DNA from: JAKALD01 sp963817785
GTDB taxonomy: Bacteria; Pseudomonadota; Gammaproteobacteria; Burkholderiales; SG8-39
Direction of reading: 5' to 3'
Assembly: GCA_963817785.1 (NCBI GenBank)
Contig: CAWFPL010000003.1
Span: forward strand, 620,001 to 684,000
Length of the DNA: 64,000 nucleotides
The stretch's first letter is position 1, and the number at the start of each line of letters is the position of its first letter. This document shows positions 54,946-62,943 of this stretch, in pieces. Position numbers and translations under genes: made by a program. The notes beneath the pieces are model-generated. The model searched no databases. It was not told the origin of the DNA and saw only the letters and a list, made by a program, of their open reading frames with translations.

Positions 54946-55959
54946 TCAGCGCGCCGCGCCTGGCTCCAGTCCGAACGCCTGCGCGAGCAGCTCATAGGAG
55001 CGCAGCCGCGACGTATAGTCGCCGGTGATGGTGAGCACCATCAGCTCGTCGGCGGCGTACTGTCCGGCGAGCTCCTCGAGGCGCGTCTTGCAGCGCTCCG
55101 GCCCGCCGATCACGGTGCGCGCGCGCTGGCTGCGGATGTACTGGCGCTCCTCCTCGGTGTAGCTGCGCGCCTGCGCCTGCTCGAGCGTCGGCACCGGCGC
55201 GTCGACGTTGAGCGCCATGTGCAGCCGCCGGAGGTCGACCGAGGCGGCGAGCCGTTCCGCCTCGGCGTCGCTCTCGGCGCAGATGGCGAAGCAGCACAGC
55301 AGCGCGTGCGGCCGCCGCTCGCGCGCGGAGGCCCGGTATTGCGCCTTGTAGGCGCGCATCACCGCGTCGCCCCCCTGGGCGCTGATGAAGTGCGCGAAGG
55401 CGAAGCGCAGCCCGAGCTGGGCGGCGAGCGCGCCGGAGTAGTCCGAAGAGCCGAGCAGCCAGACCTGCGGGGCGCCGGGCCCCTCGGGCTGGACCCGCAC
55501 CTGCTTGAACGGGTGGTCGTCCGACAGCGTGCCGTCCAGGTGCGCGACCAGCTGCCAGACCTGATCGGGGAAGTCCTCGGCGACCGGGTACTTGCCGCCG
55601 CCCACGGCGTAGGCGGTGCGCGTGTCGCCGCCCGGCGCGCGCCCGATGCCGAGGTCGACGCGGCCCGGATAGAGCGCTTCCAGCATGCGAAAGACCTCGG
55701 CGACCTTGAACGGGCTGTAGTAGGGCAGCAGCACCCCGCCGGTGCCCACGCGCAGGCGGCGCGTTTCCGCCCCGAGGCGGGCGAGCAGTACCTCCGGGCA
55801 GGGGTCGGCGAGCGCCGCGATCGCGTGGTGCTCGGCCAGCCAGTAGCGGGTGTAGCCGAGCTCGTCGGCGCGCCGCGCGAGCGCGAGTGTCTCCTCCAGA
55901 GCGCGCGCAGCCGAGTGACCTTCGATGACCGGGGACTGATCGAGGATCGACAGTTTCAT
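54946..55959 (-). CDS. LLM-class flavin-dependent oxidoreductase
   Basis: The 337-residue protein has the bacterial-luciferase fold: S-I-L-D-Q-S-P-V at strand 1, Y-W-L-A-E-H-H-A near residue 40, V-G-T-G-G-V-L-L-P-Y-Y-S-P near 71, L-G-I-G-R-A-P-G-G near 103 and L-G-S-S-D-Y-S near 170. It is of the MsnO8/LLM subgroup that uses reduced FMN to oxygenate or reduce a substrate that is not evident. It is convergent with the ankyrin gene and lies just downstream of an MFS remnant on the same strand. Confidence 0.9.
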   Translation of the reverse strand: MKLSILDQSPVIEGHSAARALEETLALARRADELGYTRYWLAEHHAIAALADPCPEVLLARLGAETRRLRVGTGGVLLPYYSPFKVAEVFRMLEALYPGRVDLGIGRAPGGDTRTAYAVGGGKYPVAEDFPDQVWQLVAHLDGTLSDDHPFKQVRVQPEGPGAPQVWLLGSSDYSGALAAQLGLRFAFAHFISAQGGDAVMRAYKAQYRASARERRPHALLCCFAICAESDAEAERLAASVDLRRLHMALNVDAPVPTLEQAQARSYTEEERQYIRSQRARTVIGGPERCKTRLEELAGQYAADELMVLTITGDYTSRLRSYELLAQAFGLEPGAAR

Positions 55960-55982
55960 CGCAGCAAGACTACCTCGTCCGC

Positions 55983-56354
55983 CTACGCCGCTGCGAGCCG
56001 GGTGCCGGAAAACGCCCGGCGGCGCAGCACCGTCGCCGCGCCCGCGGCCGACAGCAGCATGATGCGCCGCCCGCCGACGCGATCGGTGTACGCGCCGCCG
56101 ACGAGGTTGACCGCCATCTGGCCGAGCACCGGCAGCGAGAACAGGATGCCGACCTCGGCGCCGGAGAGCCCCTGGGAGTGGGCGTACAGGGGCACCATCA
56201 CGTAGGTCAGGCCCAGGCCGTAGTTCCAGACGAAGGCGGCAGACAGGAAGGCGAGCAAGATGGCGGCGGGGCCCGGCGGGGCGCCGATTATCGCCGCCAG
56301 CAGCCGGCGGCGGGGAGGGGGTTTCGCTGGGCTGGACGGCAGGTCAGGCTGCAC
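55983..56354 (-). pseudogene. truncated MFS transporter fragment (N-terminal part only)
   Basis: About 124 codons in one frame carry a Pro/Arg-rich leader and then an MFS N-terminus: W-N-Y-G-L-G-L-T-Y-V-M-V-P-L-Y, G-L-S-G-A-E-V-G-I-L-F-S-L and the loop motif D-R-V-G-G-R-R, then a stop after R-R-R-A-F-S-G-T. Only two to three of the expected twelve membrane segments are left and the LLM oxidoreductase gene starts 23 bp later. The frame has no convincing start (GTG at 56354 used). It looks like the stump of a deleted gene; a small real membrane protein is a less likely reading. Confidence 0.5.
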
Positions 56355-56468
56355 GGGTGGCCGCTGGGTGCCGATGGGGGGATCCCCGGTCCGATTTCCG
56401 CCGCGGGCCGGTCCTCCGGTATAGTTCGGCGGGCCCCCCAATGGGCGGGGTGGGAGGATAAAAAGGCC

Positions 56469-57593
56469 ATGCTCGCGACGCAGATCCGACAAAAAGACAG
56501 CATCTTCTACTTCGCCAACTACCGCGCCCGCGACCTGCTCGCCAAGGTGCGCTTCATCAGCCGCTATTACGGCGAGGGCGAGCAGATCGCGCCGGGACGC
56601 ATCGCGCACGACGACGACGTCGCGCAGTTCATCGGCCGCATCGAGCGCACCGACGAGGCGTTCCAGCGCACGCTGTCGCGCGCCAAGGTGAAGGCGCTGC
56701 GCAACTTCTACGAGACCGCGGTCTCGCAGCCGCCGATCCCGGGGACGGTGCTGCTGTTCACCTCCGAACGGCTGGCGTTCCGCGGCGACGGCGACAGCGG
56801 GGTCGGGCACCTGACCGAGACCAATTCGAAGTACCTGATCATCGACGGCCAGCACCGGCTCGCGGCGCTGCACTTCTACCTGCAGGATCGCCCGGGGGAT
56901 GCGGAATCGATCCACGTGCCGTGCATCATTTTCGATGGCCGCAGCGAAGACTTCGCCACCGAGATGTTCGTGATCATCAATTCGACGCCGACGCGCATCA
57001 ACAAGAGCCACCTGGTGGACTTGTACGAAAGCGTGTCCTGGGCCGCGCCCGACCGCAAGTTCGCCGCGCGCATCGTCGAGCGGCTCTACAGCGAGGGCGA
57101 CAGCCCGCTGCGTTATCGCATCAACCGGCTGGGCGGGCGCAGCCTGCGCGACAAGTGGATCCTGCAGGCGGAGCTGTTCAACGAGATCCACCGCTGGGTG
57201 CGCGGTCGCTGGCGCAGCATCCAGGTGGCCGGCGGCAGCGCGCGCGAGGTGCCGCGCTACTACGCCATGGTGCGGGACTTCTTCAAGGCCGCGCACGCCG
57301 CCTTCGGCGACGCCTGCTGGGGCAAGGACAACTACATGGTCACCAAGCCGGTGACCATCAAGGCCATGGTGCGGGTGTGCGCCGACCTCGCGCGCGCCGA
57401 CGCGGAGCCCGAGGCCGGGCGCGTGGCACGCTGGGAAGCGCGCCTCGCGCCGTGGGCGGAGCTGGCGCGCCAGTTCCGCGACGAGGGCTTCTACGAGCGC
57501 TTTCCCGCCAAGGGCGAGGTCGAGCGGGTGGCGCGCATCCATCGCGAGCTGGCGCGCGCTGCCGGAATAGAGATTCCCCGCCCGAAAGAGTGA
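56469..57593 (+). CDS. DGQHR-domain protein
   Basis: The 374-residue protein contains the diagnostic I-I-D-G-Q-H-R-L-A-A-L at about 124-134, preceded by T-E-T-N-S-K-Y-L and followed by V-I-I-N-S-T-P-T-R-I-N-K-S near 180. The DGQHR domain is known from DndB, a regulator of DNA phosphorothioation, and from many uncharacterised proteins, with a ParB-like fold. No dnd, dpt or restriction genes are nearby, so a stand-alone role is likely. The start was set at the ATG after AAAAAGGCC, with GGAGG 12 bp further up. Biological role unknown. Confidence 0.85.
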   Translation: MLATQIRQKDSIFYFANYRARDLLAKVRFISRYYGEGEQIAPGRIAHDDDVAQFIGRIERTDEAFQRTLSRAKVKALRNFYETAVSQPPIPGTVLLFTSERLAFRGDGDSGVGHLTETNSKYLIIDGQHRLAALHFYLQDRPGDAESIHVPCIIFDGRSEDFATEMFVIINSTPTRINKSHLVDLYESVSWAAPDRKFAARIVERLYSEGDSPLRYRINRLGGRSLRDKWILQAELFNEIHRWVRGRWRSIQVAGGSAREVPRYYAMVRDFFKAAHAAFGDACWGKDNYMVTKPVTIKAMVRVCADLARADAEPEAGRVARWEARLAPWAELARQFRDEGFYERFPAKGEVERVARIHRELARAAGIEIPRPKE

Positions 57594-57617
57594 GGACGCG
57601 GGGGCGAGAAGCCCCCT

Positions 57618-58826
57618 CTAGATCACCTTCTCCGCCGCGAGCGCGTCGATCTCGGCTGTGGCATAGCCCAGCTCAGCGAGGATGGCGCGGCTGTGCTCGC
57701 CCAGCGCCGGGATGCGCTCCATGCGCGGCTCGCAGTCCGCGATGTTGGCCGGCGGCTTGAGCGCCGCCACCGGGCCGGCGCTCGAATCCACCTCGCGCCA
57801 GCGCCCGCGCGCCTTGAGCTGGGGGTGGTCCCAGAACTCCTGCATCGAGTTGAGCCGCGCGTTGGCGATCCCGGCGCGCTCGAGCCGCTCGATCACCTGC
57901 TCGGCGCTCAGCGCGGCGAACGCGCGCTCGATCTCGGCATGCAGCGCCTCGCGGTGCTCGAGGCGCGCCGGGCCCGAGGCGAAGCGCGCGTCGTGCTGCA
58001 GCTCCGGGCGTTCGAGGACGGTCTCGCAGAAGCGCGCGAACTCGCGCTCGTTCTGCACGCCCAGGAACACGGTCTTGCCGTCGCCGGCGCGAAACGGCCC
58101 GTAGGGGGCGATGGTCGCGTGGTGCGCGCCGGAGCGCGGCGGCGGCGTGCCCCCGTAGGCGGTGAAGTAGGCCGGAAAGCCCATCCATTCGCCCAGCGAC
58201 TCGAACATCGAGATATCGAGCGTCGCGCCTTCGCCGCCGCGTTCGCGGCGCAGCAGCGCGGCCAGGATCGACGAGAAGGCGTACATGCCGGCGGCGATGT
58301 CGGCGACCGGGATGCCTGCCTTGGAGGGCGTCTCCGGGGTGCCGGTGACCGACAGCACGCCGGTCTCGCACTGCACCAGCAGGTCGTAGGCCTTCTTGGC
58401 TGCGTAGGGGCCGTCCGGACCGTAGCCGGAGATGCCGCACCACACCAGCCGCGGATGGCGCGCGCGCAGCTCGGCCGCGCCCAGCCCCAGGCGCTCGACC
58501 GCGCCCGGGGCGAGGTTCTGCACGAACACGTCCGCGCGCTCGAGCAGACGCCCGAGGATGCGCCGCGCCTCGGAATGCTTCACGTCGAGGCTCAGGCTTT
58601 CCTTGGAGCGGTTGGTCCAGGCGAAGTGGGACGACAGCCCATTGACGGTCCGGTCGTAGCCGCGCGAGGCGTCACCGACCCCGGGCCGCTCGATCTTGAT
58701 CACGCGCGCCCCGAGCTCGGCGAGCTGGCGCGTGGCGAACGGGCCCGCGATGACCTGCTCGAGCGCCACCACCGTGATCCCGGCGAGCGGAAGCTGGCCC
58801 TGCGGCGGGACCGCGGCGCGGCTCAC
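57618..58826 (-). CDS. CaiB/BaiF-family CoA transferase
   Basis: The 402-residue protein has V-V-A-L-E-Q-V-I-A-G-P-F-A-T near residue 20, G-A-R-V-I-K-I-E-R-P-G, D-V-K-H-S-E-A and the catalytic Asp region G-I-P-V-A-D-I-A-A-G near 185. Family III transferases move CoA between acids and acyl-CoAs. Its GTG start overlaps the stop of the upstream hydratase gene (GTGA), so the two are coupled. It ends the minus-strand acid-catabolism segment. The acid is unidentified; mesaconate, succinate-linked or aryl acids are all known in this family. Confidence 0.9.
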   Translation of the reverse strand: MSRAAVPPQGQLPLAGITVVALEQVIAGPFATRQLAELGARVIKIERPGVGDASRGYDRTVNGLSSHFAWTNRSKESLSLDVKHSEARRILGRLLERADVFVQNLAPGAVERLGLGAAELRARHPRLVWCGISGYGPDGPYAAKKAYDLLVQCETGVLSVTGTPETPSKAGIPVADIAAGMYAFSSILAALLRRERGGEGATLDISMFESLGEWMGFPAYFTAYGGTPPPRSGAHHATIAPYGPFRAGDGKTVFLGVQNEREFARFCETVLERPELQHDARFASGPARLEHREALHAEIERAFAALSAEQVIERLERAGIANARLNSMQEFWDHPQLKARGRWREVDSSAGPVAALKPPANIADCEPRMERIPALGEHSRAILAELGYATAEIDALAAEKVI

Positions 58827-59635
58827 GTGAAGCGCAGGGTCAGGCCGGGGAGCGGCAGGCCGGTGAGCTCCGTGCTCCAGGTTTCGCCGCGCGCCACCGG
58901 GTGGGCATCGGTGAGGGTGCCCGTGGTGACGATCTCGCCCGCCGCGAGCTGCGGATACTCGCCCTCGGCGGCGAGCAGCTCGACCAGGTATTCCAGCGCG
59001 AGCAGCGGACTGTCGAGCACGTTCGCGCCGACCCCGCGATCGACGATCTCGCCGCCGCGCCGCAACGTCACCTGCAGCGCCGGCAGCCGGTCGGCCAGCT
59101 CCGGGATCCGGGCCGCCGGGACCGGCGTGCCGACGATCAGCCGCCCGTGCATCCCGTTCGCCGCGACGCAGTCGGCCGGCTTCACCTTCCAGTCCGGATG
59201 GTGGCACTGCACGATTTCGCAGCCGTGCGCCACCCATTCGATCGCGGCGAGCAGCGCCTGCGAGTCGCGCAGGCGCGGCGCGGGCGCCTGCAGTTTGAAC
59301 ACGATCTCGGGCTCGATGCGCGGCTGCGCCAGCCCCTCGAGCGGCACCTCGGCGCGATCGCCCCGCGCGGTGATGACCGTGCGGTCGTAGACGAAGCCCC
59401 AGATCGGCTCGTACACGCCGTAGCGCGGCCAGATGGTGCGGTTGGTGAAGCCGATCTTGCGCCCGACCGGGCGCCAGCCGATGGTGAGCCGGTGCTCGTG
59501 CAGGCGGCGCGCCACATGGTAGCCCTGCTCCGTATCGAACTTCGGGAAGCGCGCGCTGAACGCGGGGGCGGTGTGACCGCTCGCCTCGAGCTCGATGAGC
59601 TCCTCGGCGATCTTGTGAAAGGTGGTTTCGGACAT
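58823..59635 (-). CDS. MhpD-family 2-keto-4-pentenoate hydratase / 4-oxalocrotonate decarboxylase-like
   Basis: The 270-residue protein shows G-R-K-I-G-F-T-N near residue 57, E-P-E-I-V-F-K-L near 107, then V-A-H-G-C-E-I-V-Q-C, and D-A-H-P-V near the C-terminus. The metal-binding Glu residues of the FAH superfamily map to E-P-E. Relatives hydrate 2-oxopent-4-enoate or decarboxylate oxalocrotonate in meta-cleavage routes, but no meta-cleavage dioxygenase is nearby, so a different unsaturated 2-oxo acid is possible. It is coupled to the CoA transferase by a 4-base overlap. Confidence 0.88.
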   Translation of the reverse strand: MSETTFHKIAEELIELEASGHTAPAFSARFPKFDTEQGYHVARRLHEHRLTIGWRPVGRKIGFTNRTIWPRYGVYEPIWGFVYDRTVITARGDRAEVPLEGLAQPRIEPEIVFKLQAPAPRLRDSQALLAAIEWVAHGCEIVQCHHPDWKVKPADCVAANGMHGRLIVGTPVPAARIPELADRLPALQVTLRRGGEIVDRGVGANVLDSPLLALEYLVELLAAEGEYPQLAAGEIVTTGTLTDAHPVARGETWSTELTGLPLPGLTLRFT

Positions 59636-59752
59636 GGCGCGATCGCAGGCGGCGCGCAGATTCTACTCCGCGCCCGCGGCCGAACCCGGTTGCGGCAAGG
59701 CGCTTCGCATGCGACAGTAAGACCGGCCCCGTGAACCTGGATGGAGGCGACC

Positions 59753-60139
59753 ATGGCGGTGGTTGGCATGAATCATTTCACGATCCTCACCGACGACCTC
59801 GAGGCGACGCTCGCGTTCTACGACGAGCTGCTCGGCCTCAAGGCGGGGCCGCGCCCGCCGTTCGCTTTTCCGGGCGCCTGGCTGTACGCCGGCGGCGCCG
59901 GCGAGCCGATCCTGCACGTCATTGCGGGGCGCGCCCGCGCCGAGCTGGTGAAGGGGGTGATCGACCACATGGCGTTCACCGGGCGCGGCCTGGGCACGGC
60001 GCTGGCCAAGCTCAAGGCACGCGGCGTCACCTGCGAGCTGCGCAAGCTGCCCGGCTACGGCACTTGGCAGCTGTTCTTCCACGACCCGAACGGCGCGAAG
60101 GTCGAGATCGACTTCGACCCCGCGGAGCAGCCTGCCTGA
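59753..60139 (+). CDS. VOC-family (glyoxalase/dioxygenase superfamily) protein
   Basis: The 128-residue protein has the paired beta-alpha-beta units of the VOC fold: M-N-H-F-T-I-L-T-D-D-L near the start with a metal-type His, D-H-M-A-F-T in the second half with another His, and F-F-H-D-P-N-G-A-K-V-E-I-D at the end with the last Glu. The ATG with GGAGG five bases upstream was chosen over one four codons earlier. It is a lone plus-strand gene between two minus-strand catabolic groups. Substrate unknown; small single-domain VOC proteins include lyases, isomerases and resistance proteins. Confidence 0.88.
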   Translation: MAVVGMNHFTILTDDLEATLAFYDELLGLKAGPRPPFAFPGAWLYAGGAGEPILHVIAGRARAELVKGVIDHMAFTGRGLGTALAKLKARGVTCELRKLPGYGTWQLFFHDPNGAKVEIDFDPAEQPA

Positions 60140-60160
60140 GGCCGCGCGCCGGCGCGCTCC

Positions 60161-61099
60161 CTACACCACGCGCGTCAGCACCGGCTTGCCGGCAAAGTGG
60201 CGGCGCAGGTTCTCGACTTGCAGGTTGCCCATGGCCGTGCGCGTCTCGGCGGTGGCGCTGCCGACGTGCGGAAGCAGCACCGCGTTGTCGAGCGCGAAGA
60301 ACGCCGGCGTCACCCCGGGCTCGCTCGCGAACACGTCCAGGCCGGCCCCGGCGATGCGTCCCTCCTGCAGGTACCTGAGCAGCACCGGCTCGTCGATCAC
60401 CGAGCCGCGCGCGATGTTCACCACGTAGCCGTTACGACCGAGCGCGTCGAGCACCTTCGCGCCGACGATCTTGTGGGTTCCGGCGCCGCCCGGCGTGGCG
60501 ATCATCAGCACGTCGGCGTTCTTGGCCAGCGTCACCGGGTCGGGGTCGTAGGAGTAGGGCACGTCCTTGCGGTTGCGGTTGTGGTAGCGGATCTGCATGC
60601 CGAAGGCGAGCGCGCGCCGGGCGATTGCCTCGCCGATGCGGCCCAGGCCGAGGATTCCCATGGTCTTGCCGCCGAGAGAGGTCGTGAGCGGGTAGCTGCC
60701 GCGTGTCGCCCAGTAGCCCGACCGAAAATAGGCCTCCGACTGCGGGAATTTGCGAAGCATGTTGAGAGTAAGCGCTAACGCAGTGTCCGCGACGCACTCG
60801 TTCAGCACATCGGGCGTGTTGGTGACGATGACCCCGTGCTTCTTCGCCGCCTCGAGATCGATCGAGTCCACGCCCACGCCGAAGTTGGAGATGATCTCGA
60901 GCTCGGGCAGCGCCGCAATCAGCGCGGCGGTGCAGCCGGCACCGCCGAAGGGCGCGATGGCGCGCACCCGCGGCGCCACTTCCTTGAGGAAAGCGGCGCG
61001 GTCGGCGGCCTCGTACAGCCGGTGGCAGGTGAACTCCTTCTCGAGGCGCGCCTGGGTGGGCGGATACACCGCGTTGGTGAGCAGGATGTCGGGTTTCAT
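60161..61099 (-). CDS. D-isomer-specific 2-hydroxyacid dehydrogenase (hydroxypyruvate/glyoxylate reductase type)
   Basis: The 312-residue protein has the NAD fold G-L-G-R-I-G-E-A near residue 150 and the catalytic residues Arg in N-I-A-R-G-S, Glu in A-S-E-P and His in L-P-H-V-G-S-A. N-F-G-V-G-V-D-S-I-D near 72 is typical of the GhrB/HprA group. It would reduce a 2-oxo acid to a D-hydroxy acid or the reverse. It is 11 bp downstream of the HpaI-type aldolase gene, whose products are 2-oxo acids such as pyruvate or hydroxypyruvate, so a joint pathway is likely. Confidence 0.9.
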   Translation of the reverse strand: MKPDILLTNAVYPPTQARLEKEFTCHRLYEAADRAAFLKEVAPRVRAIAPFGGAGCTAALIAALPELEIISNFGVGVDSIDLEAAKKHGVIVTNTPDVLNECVADTALALTLNMLRKFPQSEAYFRSGYWATRGSYPLTTSLGGKTMGILGLGRIGEAIARRALAFGMQIRYHNRNRKDVPYSYDPDPVTLAKNADVLMIATPGGAGTHKIVGAKVLDALGRNGYVVNIARGSVIDEPVLLRYLQEGRIAGAGLDVFASEPGVTPAFFALDNAVLLPHVGSATAETRTAMGNLQVENLRRHFAGKPVLTRVV

Positions 61100-61110
61100 G
61101 GTGCTCGATC

Positions 61111-61875
61111 TCAGGGCTTGAACTTGGCCGCCAGGGCCTCCGCGCCGCGCGCGAGCAGCCCTACGTCGGCCCCGACCGCCACGAACAGCGCGCCGCACTC
61201 GAGCCAGTGGCGGGCGTCCGCCTCGACCCCGGTGAGGATGCCGGGCGCCTTGCCCGCCTTGCGAATGCGCCGCACCGCATCGTCGATGAGCGGCTTCACC
61301 TTGGGATTGGCGGTCTCGCCCGTGTAGCCGAGCGAGGCGTGCAAGTCGGCCGGCCCGATGAACACGCCGTCGACCCCCTCGACCGCGCAAATCGCCTCCA
61401 GGTTGTCCAGGCCCTCCCTGGTCTCGACCTGCACCAGCACGCACAGCTCCTCGTGGGCGCGCTTGGCGTAGTCCTTGACCCGGCCGAAGCGGGTGGCCCG
61501 GGTGGCACCGGCCACGCCGCGCACCCCCGCGGGCGGATAGCGGGTATAGGCGACTGCGCTCTTCGCCTCCTGCGCCGTCGACACGTAGGGCACCAGCAGC
61601 GATTGCGCGCCGACGTCGAGATAGCGCTTGATCACGACCATGTCGTTCCACGGCACGCGCACGATCGGCGTGGTCGGATAGGCGGCGGCCGCCTGCAGCT
61701 GGCCGAGCACCGACTCGAGGTCGTTCGGCGAATGCTCGGTGTCGAGCAGGATCCAGTCGAATCCCGCGCCTGCGATCACCTCGACCGTGTAGCCGGACGA
61801 AAGGCTCGACCAGAGCCCGATCTGCGGCTTGCCGGCGCGGATCGCGCGCTTGAAAGCGTTCTGCGGTAAGTCCAC
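61111..61875 (-). CDS. HpcH/HpaI-family class II aldolase (2-oxo-3-deoxy acid or 4-hydroxy-2-oxo acid aldolase)
   Basis: The 254-residue TIM barrel has G-L-W-S-S-L-S-S-G near residue 21, L-L-D-T-E-H-S-P near 43 with the catalytic His, V-Q-V-E-T-R-E-G near 145 with a metal-binding Glu and F-I-G-P-A-D-L-H-A-S with the metal-binding Asp. Members cleave 4-hydroxy-2-oxoheptanedioate, 2-keto-3-deoxyglucarate or rhamnonate to pyruvate plus an aldehyde. The GTG start was chosen because GAGGAGG lies 5 bp upstream. It sits with a dehydratase, SDR and hydroxyacid dehydrogenase, which suits a sugar-acid route. Confidence 0.9.
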   Translation of the reverse strand: MDLPQNAFKRAIRAGKPQIGLWSSLSSGYTVEVIAGAGFDWILLDTEHSPNDLESVLGQLQAAAAYPTTPIVRVPWNDMVVIKRYLDVGAQSLLVPYVSTAQEAKSAVAYTRYPPAGVRGVAGATRATRFGRVKDYAKRAHEELCVLVQVETREGLDNLEAICAVEGVDGVFIGPADLHASLGYTGETANPKVKPLIDDAVRRIRKAGKAPGILTGVEADARHWLECGALFVAVGADVGLLARGAEALAAKFKP

Positions 61876-61934
61876 GGGGCCTCCTCGCAAAAGTGCGGAT
61901 TATCGGGCATCGCGCGGCGCCGGGGCGCCCTGTT

Positions 61935-62942
61935 TCATCCCGTCCGGGCGTGCGCCGGGCGCCGCAGCAGGCCTTCGCCCTCGAGCCAGGCGACGCTGTC
62001 CTCGACCATGGCGCGCAGCGGCACGGGCCGGTAGCCGAGCTCGCGCTCGGCCTTGGCGCAGTCGCAGAACGTGTTGCGGCTGACCAGCGCCACCGTCTCG
62101 GGCGTGAGGGTGGGTGCCCGGCCGGTGGCGTAGGACAGCCAGTGCGCGAGACGGGCCACCGGGCGCAGCAGCCAGGCGGGCGTCGCGCGCGAGGGCACCT
62201 TGCAGCCCGTCACCGCGCCGATGGTGTGCACCAGCTCGAGGAAGCTCGCGTCCGCGCCGCCGAGCAGGTAGTTCTCGCCGCTGCGGCCGCGCTCGGCGGC
62301 GGCCAGGTGCGCCTGCGCCACCTCGCGCACGTGGCAGAAGGAACTGCCTCCCGGCGGCACGCCGGGAAGCTTTCCCGCACAGGCGAGGCGGATCACGCGT
62401 GCCCAGCTGCGCGTGTCGTAGGGCCCGAGGATGCCCGCCGGGTTGAGGATCACCGCGTCCAGGCCGCGAGCCAGCGCAGCGCGCACCTCCTGCTCGCCGA
62501 GGAACTTGGAGCGCTGGTAGTTGACCCAGGCGAATCCGCCGCGCTGCTCGGCGCGCTCGTCGATGCGGCCCGAGAGCATGCCGTACGCCGAGATGCTCGA
62601 GGTGTGAACGAAGCGCCGCGCGCGGCGCGCGAGCGCGGCCTCGACCATGTTGCGGGTGCCCTCGATGTTGACGCGGTCCTGCTGGGCATTGCGCCGCGAC
62701 CAGAGATTGGTGTCGCCGGCGACGTGGAACACGGCGTCGACCCCCGCCGGCAAGGCGCGCTCGAGCGATGGCCGGTCGGTCACGTCGCCCTGCACGCGCT
62801 CGGCGGGCAGGCGCGACAGGTGCTTCAGCTCGGAGCCCGGCCGGTGCAGGGCCACCACCTGCCAGCCCTCGCGCGCGAGCGCCTCGACCAGGTTCAGGCC
62901 GACGAACCCGGTCGCTCCGGTGACGAACGCGGTGCGGGCCAC
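61935..62942 (-). CDS. NAD-dependent epimerase/dehydratase (extended SDR)
   Basis: The 335-residue protein has T-G-A-T-G-F-V-G near residue 8, D-A-V-F-H-V-A-G near 68, a Ser in T-S-S-I-S-A-Y-G near 115 and the catalytic pair Tyr-x3-Lys in N-Y-Q-R-S-K near 142. It belongs to the dihydroflavonol-reductase/hopanoid-associated sugar epimerase-like branch that reduces ketones or epimerises sugars. It begins at a GTG one base after the dehydratase stop, so it is co-translated with it. The substrate is not evident; a sugar acid intermediate is possible. Confidence 0.88.
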   Translation of the reverse strand: MARTAFVTGATGFVGLNLVEALAREGWQVVALHRPGSELKHLSRLPAERVQGDVTDRPSLERALPAGVDAVFHVAGDTNLWSRRNAQQDRVNIEGTRNMVEAALARRARRFVHTSSISAYGMLSGRIDERAEQRGGFAWVNYQRSKFLGEQEVRAALARGLDAVILNPAGILGPYDTRSWARVIRLACAGKLPGVPPGGSSFCHVREVAQAHLAAAERGRSGENYLLGGADASFLELVHTIGAVTGCKVPSRATPAWLLRPVARLAHWLSYATGRAPTLTPETVALVSRNTFCDCAKAERELGYRPVPLRAMVEDSVAWLEGEGLLRRPAHARTG

Positions 62943-62943
62943 T

